Counted from the stretch's first letter, positions 36,255-48,310 are shown. The stretch: DNA of 64,000 bases from Balaenoptera acutorostrata (GCF_949987535.1 NC_080081.1:47838973-47902972), one strand, 5' to 3'. Notes: generated from the letters alone by a model not told the origin. Numbers and translations are program-made.

Positions 36255-39200
36255 TAGATTCCATATATATGTGTTAGCATACGGTATTTGTTTTTCTCTT
36301 TCTGGCTTCACTCTGTATGACACTCATTAGGTCCATCCACCTCACTACAAATAACTCAGTTTCATTTCTTTTCATGGCTGAGTAATATTGCATTGTATAT
36401 ATGTGCCACATCTTCTTTATCCATTCATCTGTTGATGGATACTTAGGCTGCTTCCATGTCCTGGCTATTGTAAATAGAGCTGCAGTGAATATTTTGGTAC
36501 AGGACTCTTTTTGAATTATGGTTTTCTCAGGGTATATGCCCAGTAGTGGGATTGCTGGGTCGTACGGTAGTTCTATTTTTAGTTTTTTAAGGAACCTCCA
36601 AACTGTTCTCCATTGTGACTGTATCAATTTACATTCCCACCAACAGTGCAAGAGTGTTCCCTTTTCTCCACACCCTCTCCAGCATTTATTGTTTGTAGAT
36701 TTTTTGATGATGGCCATTCTGACCGGTGTGAGATGATATCTCATTGCAGTTTTGATTTGCATTTCTGTAGTGATTAATGATGTTGAGCATTCTTTCATGT
36801 GTCTGTTGGCAACTGTATGTCTTCTTTGGAGAAATGTCTATTTAGGTCTTCTGCCCATTTTTGGATTGAGTTGTTTGTTTTTTTGTTATTGAGCTGCATG
36901 AGCTGCTTGTAAATCTTGGAGATTAATCCTTTGTCAGTTGCTTCATTTGCAAATATTTTCTCCCATTCTGAGGGTTGTCTTTTGGTCTTGTTTATGGTTT
37001 CCTTTGCTGTGCAAAAGCTGTTAAGTTTCATTAGGTCCCATTTGTTTATTTTTGTTTTTATTTCCATTTCTCAAGGAGGTGGGTCAAAAAGGATCTTGCT
37101 GTGATTTATGTCATAGAGTGTTTTGCCTATGTTTTCCTCTAAGAGTTTGATAGTGTCTGGCCTTACATTTAGGTCTTTAATCCATTTTGAGTTTATTTTT
37201 GTGTATGGTGTTAGGGAATGTTCTAATTTCATACTTTTACATGTACCTGTCCAGTTTTCCCAGCACCACTTATTGAAGAGGCTGTCTCAACTCCACTGTA
37301 TATTCTTGCCTCCTTTATCAAAGATAAAGTGCCCATATGTGCGTGGGTTTACTCTGGGCTTTTCATCCTGTTCCACTGATCTAAATTTCTGTTTCTGTGC
37401 CAGTACCATACTGTCTTGATTACTGTAGCTTTGTAGTATAGTCTGAAGTCAGGGAGCCTGATTCCTTCAGCTCCATTTTTCATTCTCAAGATTGCTTTGG
37501 ATATCTGGGGTCTTTTGTGTTTCCATACAAATTGTGAAAGTTTTTGTTCTAGTTCTGTGAAAAATGCCAGTGGTAGTTTGATAGGGATTGCATTGAGTCT
37601 GTAGATTGCTTTGGGTAATAGAGTCATTTTCACAGTGTTGATTCTTCCAATCCAAGAACATGGTATATCTCTCCATCTATTTGTATCATCTTTAATTTCT
37701 TTCATCAGTGTCTTATAATTTTCTGCATACAGGTCTTTTGTCTCCTTAGGTAGGTGTATTCCTAGGTGTTTTATTCTTTTTGTTGCAATGGTAAATGGGA
37801 GTGTTTTCTTAATTTCACTTTCAGATTTTTCATTATTAGTGTATAGGAATGCAAGAGATTTCTTTGCATTAATTTTGTATCCTGCTACTTTACCAAATTC
37901 ATTGATTAGCTCTAGTAGTTTTCTGGTAGCATCTTTAGGATTCTCTATGTATAGTATCATGTCATCTGCAAACAGTGACAGCTTTACCTCTTCTTTTCTG
38001 ATTTGTATTCCTTTTATTTCTTTTTCTTCTCTGATTGCTGTGGCTAAAACTTCGAAAACTCTGTTGAATAATAGTGGTGAGAGTGGGCAACCTTGCCTTG
38101 TTCCTGATCTTAGTGGAAATCGTTTCAGTTTTTCATCATTGAGGATGATGTTGGCTGTGGGTTTGTCATATATGGCCTTTATTATGTTGAGGAAGGTTCC
38201 CTCTATGCCTACTTTCTGGAGAGTTTTTATAATAAATGGGTGTTGAAGTTTGTCAAAAGCTTTCTCTGCATCTGTTGAGATGATCATATGGTCTTTCTCC
38301 TTCAATTTGTTAATATGGTGTGTCACATTGTTTGATTTGCGTATATTGAAAAATCCTTGCATTCCTGAGTTAAATCCCACTTGATCATGGTGTATGATCC
38401 TTTTAATGTGCTGTTGGATTCTGTTTGCTAGTATTTCGTTGAGAATTTTTGCGTCTATGTTCATCAGTGATATTGGCCTGTAGTTTTCTTTCTTTGTGAC
38501 ATGTTTGTCTGGTTTTGGTATCAGAGTGATGGTGGCCTCGTAGAATGAGTTTGGGAGTGTTCCTCCCTCTGCTATATTTTGGAAGAGTTTGAGAAGGATA
38601 GGTGTTAGGTCTTCTCTAAATGTTTTAAAGAATTCGCCTGTGAAGCCATCTGGTCCTGGGCTTTTGTTTGTTGCAAGATTTTTAATCACAGTTTCAATTT
38701 CAGTGCTTGTGATTGGTCTGTTCATATTTTCTATTTCTTCCTGGTTCAGTCTTGGAAGGTTGTGCATTTCTAAGAATTTGTCCATTTCTTCCAGATTGTC
38801 CATGTTATTGGCATATAGTTGCTTGTAGTAATCTCTCATGATCCTTTTTATTTCTGCAATGTCAGTTGTTACTTCTCCTTTTTCATTTCTAATTCTATTG
38901 ATTTGAGTCTTCTCCCTTTTTTTCTTGATGAATCTGGCTAATGGTTTATCAATTTTGTTTATGTTCTCGAAGAACCAGCTTTTAGTTTTATTGATCTTTG
39001 CTCTCGTTTCCTTCATTTCTTTTTCATTTATTTGTGATCTGATCTTTATGATTTCTTTCCTTCTGCTAACTTTGGGGTTTTTTGGTTCTTCTTTTTCTAA
39101 TTGCTTTAGATGTAAGGTTAGGTTGTTTATTTGAGATGTTTCTTGTTTCTTAAAGTAGGATTGTATTGCTATAAACTTCCCTCTTAGAACTGCTTTTGCT

Positions 39201-40065
39201 GCATCCCATAGGTTTTGGGTCATGGTGTTTTCGTTGTCATTTGTTTCTAGGTATTTTTTTATGTCCTCTTTGATTTCTTCAGTGATCTATTGGTTTTTAA
39301 GTATTGTATTGTTTAACCTCCATGTGTTTGTATTTTTTACAGATTTTTCCGTGTAATTGATATCTAGTCTCATAGCGTTGTGGTCGGAAAAGATACTGGA
39401 TACGATTTCAACTTTCTTAAATTTACCAAGCCTTCATTTGTGACCCAACATATGATCTACCCTGGAGAATGTTCCATGAGCACTTGAGAAGAATGTTTAT
39501 TCTGTTATTTTTGGATGGAATGTCCTATAAATATCAATTAAGTCCATCTTGTTTAGTGTATCATTTTAAACTTGTGTTTCCTTATTTATTTTCATTTTGG
39601 ATGATCTGTCCACTGGTGAAAGTAGGGTGGTAAAGTCCCCTACTGTGATTGTGTTAGTGTTGATTTCACCTTTTATGGCTGTTGGTATTTACCTTATGTA
39701 TTGAGGTGCTCCTATGTTGGGTGCATAAATATTTACAATTGTTATATCTTCTTCTTGTATCGATCCCTTGATCATTATGTAGTGTCCTTCTGTGTCTGTT
39801 GTAATAGTCTTGTTTTAAAGTCTACTTTGTCTGATGTGAGAATTGCTACTCCAGCTTTCTTTTAATTTCCATTTGCATGCAATATCTTTTTCCATCCCCT
39901 CACTTGCAGTCTGTATGTGTCCCTAGGGCTGAAGTGGGTGTCTTTTAGACAGCATATATACCCGTCTTGTTTTTGTATCCATTCAGCCAGTCTATGTCTT
40001 TTGGTTGGAGCATTTGATCCATTTACATTTAAGGTAATTATCGATATGTATGTTCTTTTTATCAT
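36255..40065 (-). pseudogene. L1 ORF2 (endonuclease-reverse transcriptase), disabled
   Basis: Starts at 40065 with MIKRTYISIITLNVNG, the normal N-terminus of the APE-type endonuclease. The usual CCLQETHF catalytic segment reads CCLKDTHF, so the conserved glutamate is aspartate. The endonuclease frame is lost from about 39862 to 39223. A 624-codon open stretch (39223-37349) keeps the reverse transcriptase, with [14 protein letters not shown] and FADDM. It ends after ...NRMKSPE. Further 3' pieces lie at 37067-36795 and 36798-36274, the latter with the cysteine-containing C-terminal region. The last residues are altered by a small deletion near 36305. A private nonsense codon (tga where the truncated copy has aga) lies near 37070. 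Confidence 0.92.
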
Positions 40066-40123
40066 TTTCTTAATTGTTTTGGGTTTGTTATTGTAGGTCT
40101 TTTCCCTCTCTTGTCTTTCCTGC

Positions 40124-41013
40124 CTAGAGAAGTTCCTTTAGCATTTGTTGTAAAGTTGGTTTGGTGGTGCTGAATTCTCTTAGCTTTTGCTTGTTTGTAA
40201 AGATTTTAATTTCTCCGTCAAATTTGAATGAGATCCTTGCTGGGTAAAGTAATCTTGGTTGTAGGTTTTTCTCCTTCATCGCTTTAAATATGTCTTGCCA
40301 CTCCCTTCTGGCTTGCAGATTTTCTGCTGAAAGATCAGCTGTTAACCTTATGGGGATTCCCTTATGTGTAATTTGTTGTTTTTCCCTTGCTGCTTTTAAT
40401 ATTTTTTTCCTTGTATTTCATTTTTGATAGTTTGATTAATATGTGTCTTGGCGTGTTTCTCCTTGGTTTATCCTGTATGGGAATCTCTGTGCGTCCTGGA
40501 CTTGATTAACTGTTTCCTTTCCCATATTAGGGAAGTTTTCAACTATAATCTCTTCAAATATTTTCTCAATCCCTTTCTTTTTCTTTTCTTCTTCTGGAAC
40601 CCCTGTAATTCGAATGTTGGTGTGTTTAATGTTGTCCCAGAGGTCTCTGAGACTGTCCTCAATTCTTTTCATTCTTTTTTCTTTATTCTGCTCTGCAGTA
40701 GTTATTTCTACTATTTTATCTTCCAGGTCACTTATCCGTTCTTCTGCCTCAGTTATTCTGCTATTGATCCCTTCTAGAGAATTTTTAATTTCATTTATTG
40801 TGTTGTTCATCAGTGTTTGCTCTTTAGTTATTCTAGGTCCTTGTTAAACGTTTATTGTATGTTCTCCATTCTATTTCCAAGATTTTGGATCATCTTTACT
40901 ATCATTATTCTGAATTCTTTTTCAGGTGGAGTGCCTATTTCCTCTTCATTTGTTAGGTCTGGTGGGTTTTTGCCTTGCTCCTTTGTCTGCTGTGTGTTTG
41001 TCTGTCTTCTCAT
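40124..41013 (-). pseudogene. L1 ORF1 (RNA-binding chaperone), disabled
   Basis: Starts at 41013 (MRRQTNTQQTKEQGKNPP) and should end near 40124, where the minus strand reads KPTLQQMLKELL then stop. The span of 890 nt is not a multiple of three. Nonsense codons occur soon after NLGNRMENIQ, and a frameshift precedes MNNTINEIKNSLEGINSRI. The open part 40810-40436 keeps the coiled-coil end (ITEAEERISDLEDKIVEI) and the RRM start (NIRITGVPEEE). ORF1p normally trimerises and coats L1 RNA. This copy cannot make a full protein. Confidence 0.9.
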
Positions 41014-43089
41014 TTTGCTTAACTTACTGTGTTTGGGGTCTCCTTTTCACAGGCTGCATGTTCGTAGTTCCTGTTGTTTTTGGTGTCTGTCCCTAGTAGG
41101 TAAATTTGGTTCAGTGGGTTGTGTAGGCTTCCTGGTGGAGGGGACTAGTGCCTGTTTTCTGGTGGATGAGGGTGGATCTTGTCTTTCTGGTGGCAGGTCC
41201 ACGTCTGGTGGTTTGTTTGGGGGTTTCTGTGGCCTTATTATGATTTTAGGTAGCCTCTCTGCTAATAGATGGGGTTGTGTTCCTGTCTTGCTAGTTGTTT
41301 GGCATAGGGTGTCCAGCACTGTAGCTTGCTGGTTGTTGAGTGGAGCTGGGTCTTGGCATTGAGATGGAGATCTCTGGGAGATTTTCACCATTTGGTATTA
41401 TGTGGAACTGGGAAGTCTTTTGTGGACCAGTGTCCTGAACTTGGCTCTGCCACCTCAGAGGCACAGCCCTGATGCCTGGCTGGAGCACCAGGAGCCTGTC
41501 AACCCCACGGCTCAGAATAAAAGGGAGAAAAAAAAAAAAGAAAGCAAGAAAGAAGAAGATAAAATAAAATAAAGTTATTAAAGTAAAAAACATAATTGTT
41601 AAAAAATATTTTAAAAAAGTAATTTTAAAAAAAACGGAGAGACAGAACCCTAGGAGAAATGGTAATACCAAGCTATACAGAAAAAATTTCACACAGAAGC
41701 ATACACATACACACTGACAAAAAGAGGAAAAGGGAAAAAAAATATATATCGTTGCTTCCGAGGTCCGCCTCCTCAATTTGGGATGATTCGTTGTTTATTC
41801 AGGTATTCCACAGATGCATGGTCCGTCAAGTTGATTCTGGAGATTTATTCTGCTGCTCCTGATGCTGCTGGGAGAGATTTCCCTTTCTCTTCTTTGTTCG
41901 CACAGCTCCTGAGGTTCAGCTTTGGATTTGGACCAGCCTCTGCGTGCAGGTCGCCTGAGGGCGTCTGTTCTTCACTCAGACAGGACGGGGTTAAAGGAAC
42001 AGCTGTTTCGGGGGCTCTGGCTCACTCAGGCCATACGGAGTGCGGGGTGAGCCTGCGGCGGCAGAGGCCAGTGTGACGTTGCACCATCGTGAGGCACACT
42101 GTGAATTCTCCTGGGGAAGTTGTCCCTGGATCACGGGACCCTGGCATTTGTGGGCTGCTCAGGCTCCTGGGAGGGGAGGTGGAGGGAGTGACCTCTGCTT
42201 GCACAGAGGCTTCTTGGTGGCGGCAGCATCAGCCTTAGCGTCTCATGCCCGTCTCTGGGGTCTGCGCTGATAGCTGCGGCTCGCACCCATCTCTGGAGCT
42301 CATTTAGGTGGCGCTCTTAATCCCCTCTCCTCTGGCACCAGGAAACAAAGAGGCAGGAAAAAGTCTCTTGCCTCTTTTGCATCTCCAGACTTTTTCCCGG
42401 ACTCCCTCCCGGCTAGCTGTGGCACACTAGCCCCCTTCAGGCTGTGTTCACGCAGCCAACCCCAGTCCTCTCCCTGCGATCCGACCAAAGCCCGAGCCTC
42501 AGCTCCCAGTCCCTGCCCGCCCCGGCGGATGAGCAGACAAGCCTCTCGGGCTGGTGAGTGCTGGTTGGCACTGATTCTCTATGCGGGAATCTCTGCGCTT
42601 TGCCCTCTGCACTCCTGTTGTTGCACTCTCCTCCGTGGCTCTGAAGCTTTCCCCCTCCGCCACCGCAGTCTCCGTCTGCAAAGTGCCTTCCTAGTGTCTA
42701 TAAACCTTTCCTTTTTCACAGCTCCCTCCCACTGGTGCAGGTCCTGTCCCTATTCTTTTGTCTTGGTTTTTTCTTTTGCCCTACCCAGGTATGTGGGGAG
42801 TTTCTTGCCTTTTGGGAGGTCTGAGGTCTTCTGCCAACATTCAGTAGGTGTTCTGTAGGAATTGTTCCACATGCAAATGTATTTTTGATGTATTTGTGGG
42901 GAGGAAGGTGATCTCCACGTCTTACTCTTCCGCCATCTTGAAGCTCCTCCTAAGTGGCATGTTTTTAAAATGTAAATTAAAGATTTAAAAGGAATTCCAT
43001 TTGCATGTACCTATCTAACCTTAGGAATAGCATAAGGCATCAAAATTAGCAAATTTAAAAATGGATTTTTAGTACTTTACATTCATAAA

Positions 43090-43921
43090 GTCCACATATC
43101 TTTAGTGTAGTGCTAGATAAACTATTACAGAGCAAGTGCACCCATGTAATCAAGACTCAGCTGGAGAACTAGGACAGCGCTAGCAAGCTCCAGTGTCCCA
43201 GTCATTCCCCTTCCTCCTCCCCAATATATTTCCTGTTCTGACTTCTAACACTAAAAATTTATTTTTTTCTGTTATATAAATTTTTAAAAAGTTTCTTGTG
43301 GTAATATAAAATTCATCACTTTAACCATTTTAAAGTGTACAGTTCATTGGCATTTATTATCTTCACAGTGTTGTGTAACCATTGCTACCATCTAGTTCCA
43401 GAACATTTTCATCAACCCCAAAGGGGACCACATGTCCTTTAAGCAGTCATTCTACATCCCCTACCCCCCTGTATATTTGACTAATAGAAACCCTTTCAAG
43501 CTGGTCTTTTGTCCTTAGGCATATCCCCTTCATTCTTTGAGCACTTCCTTACTGTCTTGCATAAAATCTTCCAAGATCATCTTGTTCTTTCCTAGCCCTT
43601 ATCCTTTTTGTGGAGAATGCAATTTAAAAATCATTATCTGGGTGCTAGGTCTTCTACTAATAGAATGGCTTTACTTCTAGGCCCTTCAGACAGAGCTAGG
43701 ACATAAACATGTGTATGTATGTGCATGTAGACATACATACATACATGTATATGCTTGTATGTATGACACGTATATATATTTTTGTTGTGCATTTTTGGAT
43801 ATTGCATATATGTATGTATAATGTATACATATATAATATATGTGTATCCATATGTGGAAAACACATGATATGTGTATACAGACACCCATCTTATATATAT
43901 TTCTTTCTCTATCTTTATGTA

Positions 43922-43958
<37 letters not shown>

Positions 43959-44560
43959 GTCTATCTATCTAAATACCCCCACCTCCCAAAACCACACCTT
44001 CAAATTTCATATTCTGGCTTATTTCTCTGCCATTACTATCCATTTGAAATCCATTTGTATTTGGATTCATTTCATTTTAGGATTTCCTTCCCATTGTCCT
44101 TGATTTTTTTTCTTTTTGAGTATATGAAACATCACCATAGTTCCAAAAATCTGAACTATACAAAAAGGTATATTCTGAGACTTGTCACCTACCATCCTTT
44201 CTCTTAGGTGTCCTACTCCCCCATCTTATCTACCATGTTCCCTTTCACCTCTGGAAGGGATAGTCTCATTAGTTCCTGGTTATTCCTTCCTGTGTCTTCC
44301 TGTACAAATAAACAGATATATGTATGTTTTCTTATTTCTCTTTTATAATATACAAAGTATTATACTATAGATATTCTTTCATAATTTTTCCACTTCAAAA
44401 TATGTCCTGATTAGCATGCCATGTCAGTTCATAGTGATATCTTCATTCTTTATAACTGCATGTTGTATTTCATGCTATGTGTTCATGGTGTGTGGTGCTA
44501 TAGTTTTTGCACTGTGTCTGTTGGGTGTGGCTCACTGTGGTTTATTCAGTAACTATCCTC
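43090..44560 (-). repeat. Old L1 remnants (minus) with expanded simple repeats
   Basis: 43290-43560 carries the recognisable old-L1 text 'ttaaccattttaaagtgtac' and 'tctagttccagaacattttc'. 43630-43700 has 'gggtgctaggtcttctacta' and 'ggcccttcagacagagctag', and 44040-44560 has diverged ORF2/3'UTR text. The middle, 43700-43975, is a mosaic of TA/TG/CA-rich sequence and a (CT)n run. Frames are broken throughout. Boundaries between fragments are approximate. Confidence 0.6.
43920..43975. repeat. (CT)n microsatellite
   Basis: Mostly CT dinucleotides from 43922 to about 43958, ending in a short ctat tetranucleotide run. It follows an ATGT/TATA-rich stretch. Overlapping ORFs here translate the simple repeat and are not genes. 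Confidence 0.95.
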
Positions 44561-45924
44561 TGGTAGAAGCAGCTGACTGTTAACTGTTATGTTATATCCT
44601 TTTTGAGGCTTAAAAGCTAAAGAACACCTTAGTTCTGGTCATGGTAAGCAGGTGGAAATGTTATAATGCATTCAGCAGTTGGAGCAACACTTTTTAAATA
44701 CATAAAATTGTCTAAATAGTCAAGTGTCTTTTGAAGGCAATGGGCCAGCAAAGGAAAGCTTTCCTGTGAATGGAAGCGAAATCGATGCTAGTTAGGTATT
44801 GATGGATAATAAGAGAAATATAGTGTGTTGAATTTCTTTTATTATTTATTCAACTTAACTTCTTAGTGACTAAAATTAGTATGGGGTCAATCGGTTTCTT
44901 TTTTTTCTCTATAAAGATGTTTTAGAAACTGAAAGGGGAAAGAGCAGTAGATTTTCTGTATTTTGTCATGTTTCTTTGTAAAATGTACTTGGTAATTCTA
45001 AACTTTTAACATATGGTATTTTTACTGTACACTAAAAGCAGCCTTTAAAATTATAGGCAGAAGTTTTGGTTCATAATGGTGTTCATTAAATGCTTATGGA
45101 AAAAAATAACTCTTTAAGGGAGTTCTTTGCTAAACTTAATTTTGTTAGTGAATGCTCCTTTCTGTAGTACTTTTCATCACTCGTTGTTTCTACTATGAAA
45201 GAATATCGTAACATCATAATATCATAATATAGCATAATAGCATAATATCATCTCTGAATGACAGGTTTTATTGGCAGTGGAGATCTATTGGGATCACAAA
45301 TGTTCTGAAAACAGGTAATTCATACTGCAATGACACAGGTTGATGTTTCTTTTGATCAGTAACATTGGAGATGCTAGAAATCATTTGAAAAATGCAAGGA
45401 AATTGTCACAATTCATTTTAATAGCAATACACATGATAGTAATTTAGATTTTAATTACCCCCTTGGCAGCAACTGTGCTACCCCTTTTTTGTACAGTGCT
45501 GACTCTGCTGTTTTCTTAAAATGTTGTCATTATCAATGCAAACTTTTTCTTTAAATAGTCTCCATATTTCATATCATCTTATTTATCTTCACAAGTCTCA
45601 TCATCTGAATAGGTACCAAGAATTTGGGAATCGCAATGCTAAAGAGAATCTGAGGCAGTTAATTTGTTACTGACATAAATAGACATAGAGCTAGACAGAT
45701 ACACACCCATTCAAGAGTACACATACTCATTACTATGAGAACTTAGGTGTTTTGACTATTTTGGCTTTATGTTGATGGAATTTTTCTGTATTCTGAAGTT
45801 AACCTACTGAAAATTACAAAGTGAATGTCATGGAGAAGGATCTTGAGTCTAGTAACTCTTCATATCTTCATACAAAAAGCACTTAAATCTTCAATCTATT
45901 CTTTTTTTTTTTTTTTTTAATTAT
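44561..45924. other. Intronic sequence; small imperfect tandem repeat at about 45205-45252
   Basis: AT-rich, unassigned. A run of imperfect units built from 'cataatat' and 'gcataata' occurs at about 45205-45252. No coding feature is supported. Confidence 0.55.
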
Positions 45925-46130
45925 TACAGAAACATTTATTGAGCATATACTATATACTTTATGCCAAGTAATATGCGAAGTTCTTGGGGGAACGGGGAGA
46001 GATGGCATAAAGATAAATAAGACAATTTCTACTCTCAATCTACTAAAGGCAATGAAATATACAGACATTACAATAATTCAAGACAGGCTATAAAGGCAAT
46101 GAGATAAATTATAGAGTGTTTGGGGGGGAA
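45925..46130 (-). repeat. L2 LINE 3'-end remnant (minus)
   Basis: After a T17 run at 45903-45919, the text 'aacatttattgagcatatac', 'tatgccaagtaatatgcgaa' and 'gataaataagacaatttcta' follows the reverse-complemented L2 3' end. Confidence 0.65.
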
Positions 46131-46169
46131 TAAATGCAAAAAAGAAGAACAGCTTAAATACAGTAGGGA

Positions 46170-46900
46170 AGACAATCTCATTCCTTACCTAGAAAACTCA
46201 GGCTAGTGCACTGAAGAGCCATAAAAACCAAGTGAGTTTGGGAAGGTGATTGGATACAAGACCGTACAACAACCAGGAGCTTCCTCTACCCCAGTAATAG
46301 CCAGTTACCAAATGTCATGGGAGGAATACCTTATTCATGTCCACAACCAAAACTGCAGTACATCTAGGAATAAATCTAATAAGAAAGGTGCAGGACCTGC
46401 TTGAAGAAAGCCATAAAACTTTACCAAAAGACATGAAAAAGAATTGAGTAAATGGAGAGATATCTCAAGTTGTTACATAGAAAGATTCACTCTTGCAAAG
46501 ATGATAGTTCTCCTCAAATTAATTTGCTATTCAATATAGTCCAATCAAAAGTCCAATAGATTTCTTTTTGGAATTTGATGAGTAGATTTCAAGTTTATCC
46601 CAGAAAAGAAAATATGCACGAACCACCAAGAAAAATGTTAAGAAAAAGACGGAGGAAAAAGAGAAGGAGAGAGAGGGGACCTTCTTTGCCATATATTATA
46701 ACATATAATATTATTATATTATAGCTAAATTAATTAAAGCAGCATGATACTCATGCAGGATTAGATAAATAGATTAAACTGGGGAGAAAAAAATATTCCA
46801 GAAACACACCCAATATATATTTTACATGTGATAAAGGAGGTATTTCACTATCGCAATGGATGGACTACTCCAATGAATGGCATTGTCCTTGAACCCATTG
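46170..46900 (+). repeat. Old L1 ORF2 fragment (plus)
   Basis: Diverged ORF2 text in sense orientation: 'acaaccaggagcttcctcta', 'ctaggaataaatctaataag', 'gaaagccataaaactttacc' and 'tggagagatatctcaagttg'. Multiple stops and indels break it. It corresponds to a region 3' of the reverse-transcriptase core. Confidence 0.8.
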
Positions 46901-46924
46901 TTTTTCCCTTGAGAAAGGCGTTGG

Positions 46925-47105
46925 ATACAGTGGGGAGACTCCTGGCTTGGGAGTCAGAGAAGCCTGGATTTGAATCCCTGCTCACTAGTTAAAGCTGTAT
47001 CACATTGAACACGTTTCTTCAACTCTCTGAACTTTCTTTGGAAAATAGGGAAATCAATTCCTGTCCATCTACATCACAGGATTGTGATGACAAATGAAAC
47101 AATCT
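46925..47105 (+). repeat. MIR SINE remnant
   Basis: 'ttgggagtcagagaagcctg', 'gatttgaatccctgctcac' and the following 'cttcaactctctgaactttc' match the MIR layout (tRNA-like part, then core). It ends near 'ggattgtgatgacaaatgaa'. Confidence 0.8.
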
Positions 47106-47226
47106 GTATATATAAACAGAGCTTGTGTGTTGTAATTCTCAGGATTCTAGGAATGAAGGCCCTGTGGTTAAACAAAATCAAACAAAAGCAAAACCAAAAA
47201 ACCTTCATGCATCTAAAGCCTGAAAT

Positions 47227-47400
47227 GTTTTTTTTTTTTTTTTTCATTTGTGTATTTATTTATTATTTTAAAGGAGACTTTACATTTTAGGCTGGCTTTC
47301 GATTTACAGAAAAGTTGGAAAGATAATACAGAGAGTTCCTGCGCAGCCCACACCCAGTTTCCCCTAATCCTGATACGTGTCTGTGAAACCCTTTTTTCAC
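47227..47400 (-). repeat. Poly(T) followed by old L1 3'-end text (minus)
   Basis: A T run at about 47227-47244 precedes 'ttacagaaaagttggaaaga' and 'cccagtttcccctaatcctg', which I recognise as diverged old L1 3' sequence in reverse complement. Confidence 0.55.
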
Positions 47401-47765
47401 TCCTGACTTGCCCCCTTGTTTGAAATAGCAGTCCCAGCTGACAAGGGCGGCTCCTTCCAGCAAAATGCTAGCTGTCTATTCCAAGTCAGATAAGAGTTAG
47501 ATGAAAGGACCAGGTAGATGCAGGGCAGGCAAATGCCCAGGCCCACACCTCAGCCTGCGGGCAGCCCCTTCTCACCTCGCTTCCTTTAGTTCTCCTACCC
47601 TCTTCCCAGCCCTGGCACTTCCCTGCCCTCAGCACCGGGTGGGGGGAAGGGGAGGAGGGGGGTGAAGGGAGGAGGCTGCAGCAATGAGTTGGTCTCCTCC
47701 CCTGTACCAGAGGGCTTTTTTTTTTTTTTTTTTCCAAGTGCTTTTTTTTTTTTTTTTTTTTCTTC
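47401..47765. other. G+C-rich island ending in two poly(T) tracts, unassigned
   Basis: Roughly 47415-47715 is clearly richer in G+C than its surroundings, with a polypurine stretch at 47640-47680. It ends in two long T runs, 47717-47734 and 47743-47761, separated by ccaagtgc. On the minus strand this reads as two A tails followed by G+C-rich sequence, which suggests a retroposed RNA. I see no AATAAA close to the tails and cannot name the source. Confidence 0.5.
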
Positions 47766-48310
47766 TTCTCCTGTTTTTATTTGCAAAATGTGTTTTACTC
47801 AGAGTTAGTCTGATTCTCAGAAGTATCAAAGTAAATTCTTTGGAGGTACAGACTACTTCTTAATTTAGTATGATCCTGTCTAGATATTTCTCTGGTATTA
47901 AAGACCTAGACCGCAATCAGTTTGCCAGTCATTACATTTGATTTCTCCTTCGGAAATTGTGCCTGAGACATGGATCTCAAAAGGTGGAACATTAATGGAA
48001 TCATACGCTTTAGGAATTTCTACAGCATCTACCATAATGCTTTCCTAGTACCATTAGGCGCTAGGCTTCTACAATACCCAGCAGTCATGGCTTGTGATTA
48101 ATTACAGTGAAGTATAAATAATCTGAAATCTTAAAATTAATTTTTTGTTGCAAAAACAATAATGTAAACACAATCATTTCATTTAAAAAAATCCATACAA
48201 AGCTAAAACCCCCCTTTAGTCATTGTTCTCCGTCCCCATTTCCTCTCCTTCTGCCTGTCCTGCGCACCTTCCCAGAGGTGCTAACATGTTGGCATGTGAT
48301 CTTCAAGATC

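Larger units (their letters stand above)
35870..42966 (-). mobile_element. Full-length but decayed young L1, minus strand
   Basis: The 3' end is at about 35887 (catctttattggagta) and the 5' end at about 42950, where the minus strand begins near 'agatggcggaagagtaagac', a typical L1 start. An imperfect duplication (taaatggcatttttttaa / taagtggcatgtttttaa, 2 mismatches) flanks it. Parts from the 5' end: a G+C-rich 5'UTR of about 1.9 kb (41014-42950) with an A-rich block near 41515-41750, ORF1 (41013-40124), ORF2 (40065 to about 36255) and the 3'UTR. Both ORFs are disabled. The length of about 7.1 kb fits a complete cetartiodactyl L1. Confidence 0.93.

Noticed and set aside
40817..41362. 181-codon plus-strand ORF
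   Set aside because: It runs antisense across the 5'UTR and ORF1 start of the full-length L1 and shows no domain; it is a shadow of L1 sequence.
41291..41776. 161-codon minus-strand ORF
   Set aside because: Lies in the L1 5'UTR upstream of ORF1 and is dominated by Phe from an A/T-rich block. No known L1 ORF0-like motif is visible, so it is not called.
43634..44207. Overlapping ORFs rich in His/Tyr/Ser/Leu on both strands
   Set aside because: They translate TA/TG and CT simple repeats and change with phase; not coding.
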